A stretch of DNA of 41,970 nucleotides from a virus. Where the stretch lies: the IMG/VR virus record IMGVR_UViG_3300042556_001650, positions 1-41,970 of that record; one strand, written 5' to 3'. A model generated the notes under the pieces. The model was given only the letters and a program-made list of their open reading frames with translations, ran no database searches and was not told the DNA's origin. Positions within the stretch are counted from its first letter, which is position 1; each line of letters starts with the position of its first letter. Below are positions 39,319-41,970 of this stretch, one piece after another. The position numbers and the translations under genes were made by a program.

Positions 39319-40395
39319 TCAGGGTTGGCCCCCGCGCTTCCGGGCGAACGTGTCGGCGGCGGCGAGCACGCGCGCATCGACGGACGTGAGGGTGTACCGC
39401 GCCGTGGTCGCGAGCGAGGTGTGGCCCGCCCACGCTTGCACGGCCCGCTCGTCGCGGCTGGTGACGGCGAGGTAGCTGAGGAGACTGTGCCGCAGGTCGT
39501 ACGGGCGCCAGTCGGTCGCCCCGTACCCGGCGGCCTCGCAGGCGGCGCGGAACCGCGTGTGCAACGACGACGCGCTGAACCGGCCCCACGCATCGACCCG
39601 TGCCAGAGCGCGCAAGGCGGGGCGGCTGTGGCGCGTCAAGGGCAACGCGCGCGGGGCCGTGCCGGCGCCCTTGCGGCGCCCCGACACCACCACCAGCCCG
39701 ACGTCCCACCGCACATCCTCGGGGCGCAGCCGCATGATCTCGGCGGGCGCCATGGCGGTGCTCGCCATGACCGCGAGCCTCGCGCGTGTCTTCGAGCGGG
39801 GCGTGAACTGCCGCAGGATCGCCGCGATGGCCAGCGGCGGGATGTACCGGGGCTGCGCCTGTGGCGCCGGCGGCATCGGGACCTCGCGCGCGGGGTTGCG
39901 GGCGCCGCGCCCGTCGAGCACGGTGTACCAGTGGCGCAGCACCTTCAGCAGATGCCGCAACGTCTCCGGGGCCAACGGCGGGCGGTCCGGCAGCGTGGGC
40001 CGCAGGGGAGGCCGGCGGGTGGTGGCCCACACCTGGAGCTGAGTGCGGATCTGCGCCGGGGTGAGCTGGTCACGCCGCACCGGGCCGAGCGCGGCCACCC
40101 AGCGATCGACGTACAAGGCGCGCGTGCGATACGACGGCATGGCGCGCACGGCCTCGAGGTAGGCCGCGGCATCGGCGGCCAGGGTGCCGGGGGGCGCGGT
40201 GCTGACGCGGCGCCGGCTGCGCCGCAGCGCGGCCTGCAACGCCTCGCGGTGCTGCTGGAGCTGCGCGAGCGGCGTGTCTGCCGGATAGCGCCGTTCGGCC
40301 CGCTGGTCGCCCACGATGGCGATGACGGACACGCCGCCGGTGTCGCGATAGATGCCGGGCGCGATCCGCGTGCGGGCGCCGCGGTGGCGGGGCAT
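39319..40395 (-). CDS. int: Tyrosine-recombinase integrase
   Basis: A 358-residue protein with an SAM-like N-terminal domain (about 70-160) and a catalytic C-terminal domain (about 185-345). Visible catalytic residues are Lys242, the YDLRHS box (299-304, Arg302), GH (324-325) and Tyr334. Two things are off: the first Arg (expected in TGxR) is Ala at 216 in STAMAPAE, and His-II is Tyr in YDLRH, which is common. The enzyme would join attP to a host tRNA-Lys. It is cotranscribed from upstream minus genes and ends before the terminator at 39196. Confidence 0.85.
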   Translation of the reverse strand: MPRHRGARTRIAPGIYRDTGGVSVIAIVGDQRAERRYPADTPLAQLQQHREALQAALRRSRRRVSTAPPGTLAADAAAYLEAVRAMPSYRTRALYVDRWVAALGPVRRDQLTPAQIRTQLQVWATTRRPPLRPTLPDRPPLAPETLRHLLKVLRHWYTVLDGRGARNPAREVPMPPAPQAQPRYIPPLAIAAILRQFTPRSKTRARLAVMASTAMAPAEIMRLRPEDVRWDVGLVVVSGRRKGAGTAPRALPLTRHSRPALRALARVDAWGRFSASSLHTRFRAACEAAGYGATDWRPYDLRHSLLSYLAVTSRDERAVQAWAGHTSLATTARYTLTSVDARVLAAADTFARKRGGQP

Positions 40396-40397
40396 GG

Positions 40398-40550
40398 CTA
40401 CGCCTTCGGGCGGGGCACGGGCGTCGGGCGCGGGCGCACGACGCGGGTGATGGTTAAGCCGGGGTTCTGCGTCACCGTCAGGGCCGGGGTGGGCCGTGGC
40501 TGCTCGGTGCGCGTGACGATGCGCAGCGGCGACTTTGGCGACTGGTTCAC
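40398..40550 (-). CDS. Small basic Pro-rich protein, 50 residues
   Basis: A short minus-strand frame whose GTG at 40550 overlaps the TGA of the exported-protein gene and whose TAG is two bases before the integrase ATG. It has many Arg and Pro (RTEQPRPTPALTVTQ, RVVRPRPTPVPRPKA). It might be a DNA-binding or directionality peptide; the tight coupling to the integrase supports translation. Not recognised. Confidence 0.5.
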   Translation of the reverse strand: MNQSPKSPLRIVTRTEQPRPTPALTVTQNPGLTITRVVRPRPTPVPRPKA

Positions 40551-41104
40551 CGCTTGCCCGCCAGCTTCAGGTCCGCGGTGATCGTGCTCCCGGACTCATA
40601 GACCGCGACGATCTCCCACGCGCCCGCAGGAATCGCCGAGCGGGGGAACCGCGCCGCGAGAATCTGCGCGGGCCACTGCGCGCCGACGTTGTTGGCGAAC
40701 GACTGCGGGATGGTCTCGGTGCCCATCGGTTGCAGCGCGCGGGCGGCATCTGTGCTGCCCTTGGGCCGCAACACGACGCGCACCGGGCTCAGGACCCCGG
40801 CTGGCCAGTACGGGCCGGGTTGCCGCACTCTCGGATAGGCCCACACCACCACCACGTCGTCCAGCAGCGCGGGCGCGAGGTCCGCGGCGGTCAGGGGCCG
40901 GAGCGCCTTGTCGGCGGTCCGCTTCTCCTCGACCACCCGGGCGTACGCCGTGGTCACCCGGAACGGGCCCATTTTGTACGCGCCGTCGTGGCGGGTGTCG
41001 GCGAGCGCCGCGGCGACCTGATCGGGCGGCAAGGGGTGGCCGTCTTGCGCCTGCAGCGGGGCGGCCACGAGGACGGCGCACAGCGCCAGCGCCAGGCGGG
41101 GCAT
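40547..41104 (-). CDS. Exported protein, lysogenic-conversion candidate
   Basis: A 185-residue protein with a signal peptide (RLALALCAVLVAAPLQA, likely cut before or near QDGHP at about residue 20). The mature part is about 165 residues, beta-rich, with no Cys and no membrane anchor, so it should be periplasmic or secreted. It belongs to the minus lysogeny operon with integrase, which suggests expression from the prophage. Host surface change or superinfection exclusion is possible; no family is recognised. A GGAGA ribosome site precedes the ATG. Confidence 0.6.
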   Translation of the reverse strand: MPRLALALCAVLVAAPLQAQDGHPLPPDQVAAALADTRHDGAYKMGPFRVTTAYARVVEEKRTADKALRPLTAADLAPALLDDVVVVWAYPRVRQPGPYWPAGVLSPVRVVLRPKGSTDAARALQPMGTETIPQSFANNVGAQWPAQILAARFPRSAIPAGAWEIVAVYESGSTITADLKLAGKR

Positions 41105-41126
41105 AGGGTCGGTCTCCAGTCGACAC

Positions 41127-41148
41127 GTCGGCGGGGAGGGACGCCGAC
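41127..41148. repeat. GC hairpin between repressor and exported-protein genes
   Basis: GTCGGCG at 41127-41133 pairs with CGCCGAC at 41142-41148. No U tract follows on the minus strand. It may regulate the passage from repressor to the integrase operon. Confidence 0.4.
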
Positions 41149-41203
41149 TGGTGAGGGTCTCAGTGTGTATCCCAGACGGACAGGCCGCGGCGCGTGAACG
41201 CCA

Positions 41204-41638
41204 CTACCCGCTCCCCTCCTTGGGGCGGGGCTCTTTTCCCAGGTCGGCCATGTCGAGCACCGACGCCTGGTGGTTCAGTTCGAGGATAAACGCGACTGCC
41301 CTGCTTCTCATCTCCAGCGGCAGGGCCATCAGCAATTGCTGCGCCCGCCGAGCCTTGTCCTCAGTCATGTCGTCGCCCTCCCGGGGAGAGTAATCCTCCC
41401 CCTGTGCCGAAGGCTGCACGCTATCAATGGCTGAGGTGGATTGCAACGGGGTCAGCGTGTCGGGGTCAACGCCGTAGAAATTGCCGAGGATCTGGCGGGT
41501 TTCCTCCCGCGGCGCGCGCAGCCCTTCCTCGGCATCCTTCAGCGTTTCGTTGTGGATGCCCATGGCCAGGGCGGCCTTGTACCGGCTCAGTCGTCGCGCC
41601 TTCCGCAGCGCGACCAGCCGCGTCCCGTAGTCCGACAC
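41204..41638 (-). CDS. XRE-family prophage repressor
   Basis: A 144-residue protein. Residues 3-62 are an HTH (YGTRLVALRKARRLSRYKAALAMGI, then a recognition helix and LRAPREETRQILGNFYGVD). The C-terminus (DDMTEDKARRAQQLLMALP to the end) is a different, helical region, with no sign of a LexA-type Ser/Lys peptidase, so induction would need another route. The GTG at 41638 has GGAAGGA seven bases before it. An ATG at 41662 lacks one. It faces the Cro-like gene across the operators, which makes it the likely lysogeny repressor. Confidence 0.75.
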   Translation of the reverse strand: MSDYGTRLVALRKARRLSRYKAALAMGIHNETLKDAEEGLRAPREETRQILGNFYGVDPDTLTPLQSTSAIDSVQPSAQGEDYSPREGDDMTEDKARRAQQLLMALPLEMRSRAVAFILELNHQASVLDMADLGKEPRPKEGSG

Positions 41639-41645
41639 CGCGGCA

Positions 41646-41652
41646 TCCTTCC
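41646..41652 (-). promoter_or_regulatory. Ribosome site that sets the repressor start
   Basis: GGAAGGA on the minus strand ends seven bases before the GTG at 41638. The upstream ATG at 41662 has no such site, so the shorter 144-residue product is preferred. Confidence 0.6.
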
Positions 41653-41700
41653 ACACGCCCATAGCGCGATCAACGGCTAAGTGCCGCCCCGTGTACAACT

Positions 41701-41766
41701 TACGGAATCCTACGGACTGGGTGCGGAATTGTGTTGACATTTGTCCGTAGGATTCCGTAGGATTCC
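41701..41766. promoter_or_regulatory. Operator region, second copy
   Basis: The same three half-sites as at 62-127 (41701-41717, 41743-41756 and the direct repeat up to 41766), with promoter elements TTGACA at 41734-41739 and TAGGAT at 41758-41763. Unlike the left copy, the base after the last half-site is G, which matches the earlier unit better. Confidence 0.7.
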
Positions 41767-41770
41767 GTCC

Positions 41771-41970
41771 ATGGCACTGCAGCACTTGCGCGAGTCGCGT
41801 GGATGGACTCAGCGGCGGCTCTCCGCTGAATCGGGCATCCCCGCCGACGTGATTTCCACCATCGAGACCGGCCGGGTCAAGAACCCCACCTGGCGCACGG
41901 TCCGGGCCTTGGCCGCCGCGCTCGAGGTCGAGCCCGACGCCCTGTTCACCGACGCCAGTGTGGCCTCTGA
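41771..41970 (+). CDS. Cro-like regulator, second copy, cut by the window end
   Basis: The first 66 codons of the Cro-like gene at 132-347, with three third-base changes and a Pro-to-Ser change in the last codon. The window ends within it. It is the same gene seen twice through circle closure, not a second locus. Confidence 0.8.
   Translation, partial: MALQHLRESRGWTQRRLSAESGIPADVISTIETGRVKNPTWRTVRALAAALEVEPDALFTDASVAS

Larger units (their letters stand above)
41640..41970. repeat. Right copy of the terminal overlap
   Basis: Repeats bases 1-331. Relative to the left copy there are five differences: one just before the Cro-like ATG, three silent and one Pro-to-Ser codon change. It contains the switch operators at 41701-41766 and the beginning of the Cro-like gene. 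Confidence 0.85.

Noticed and set aside
40535-41197. Plus-strand frame opposite the exported-protein gene
   Set aside because: The minus frame has a signal peptide, a ribosome site and coupled neighbours; the plus frame shows only GC-driven openness.

Overview
The window is a complete temperate tailed-phage (Caudoviricetes) genome that reads a little past its own start. Bases 1-331 return at 41640-41970 with five substitutions, so the natural molecule is best read as a circle, or a circularly permuted set, of about 41.64 kb. Base composition is very GC-rich, coding density is close to complete, and most neighbouring genes overlap by 1-17 bases (ATGA, GTGA, TGATG). The tail looks siphovirus-like: there is a tail tube protein, a frameshifted pair of tail assembly chaperones and a 984-residue tape measure, and I see no sheath gene. 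The host cannot be named from this sequence. It should be a high-GC bacterium whose tRNA-Lys(UUU) 3' half matches 39144-39193.

Layout. 41204-41638 (minus) and 132-347 (plus) are divergent HTH regulators around an operator/promoter region, the lysis-lysogeny switch. 377-2457 holds small regulatory, zinc-ribbon and unknown early genes. 2457-9105 is replication and recombination: an SSB-like protein, a DnaQ-like exonuclease, a Dam-like methylase, a Prim-Pol/DnaB fusion, a replication initiator whose gene contains a phased 11-bp repeat array (candidate origin), and a RusA-like resolvase. 9102-10478 is a ParB/DNA-methylase fusion. 10475-17718 is packaging and head: small and large terminase, portal, head morphogenesis, scaffold and an SU10-like capsid protein. 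17972-21004 is a 1010-residue glycosyltransferase / methyltransferase / glycosyltransferase fusion set inside the head-tail structural operon. 21001-29677 is connector, tail tube, chaperones, tape measure, hub and a fibre with an S74 chaperone. 29679-32159 is the lysis cassette. 32340-37298 is a second block of fibre or decoration proteins, including a 9 x 20-residue repeat. 37332-39097 holds accessory enzymes: a metallophosphoesterase, an HExxH protein and a dATP/dGTP diphosphohydrolase-like protein. 39142-39193 is the attP core, the 3' half of a tRNA-Lys. 39319-41104 (minus) is the integrase, a new 50-residue ORF and an exported protein.

How it works together (inference). The switch genes choose between the plus-strand lytic operon, which runs almost unbroken from 132 to 39097, and the minus-strand lysogeny operon. 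The integrase would recombine the tRNA-derived attP with a host tRNA-Lys gene. In lytic growth the initiator and the Prim-Pol/DnaB fusion replicate the genome, two methylases may protect it, and the head-tail operon builds a virion that could be glycosylated by the embedded three-domain enzyme. That enzyme is the most unusual element here. Other points worth checking are the out-of-frame repeats in the initiator gene, the +1 shift between the tail chaperones, the integrase without its first catalytic arginine, and the mostly synonymous differences between the two overlapping ends.
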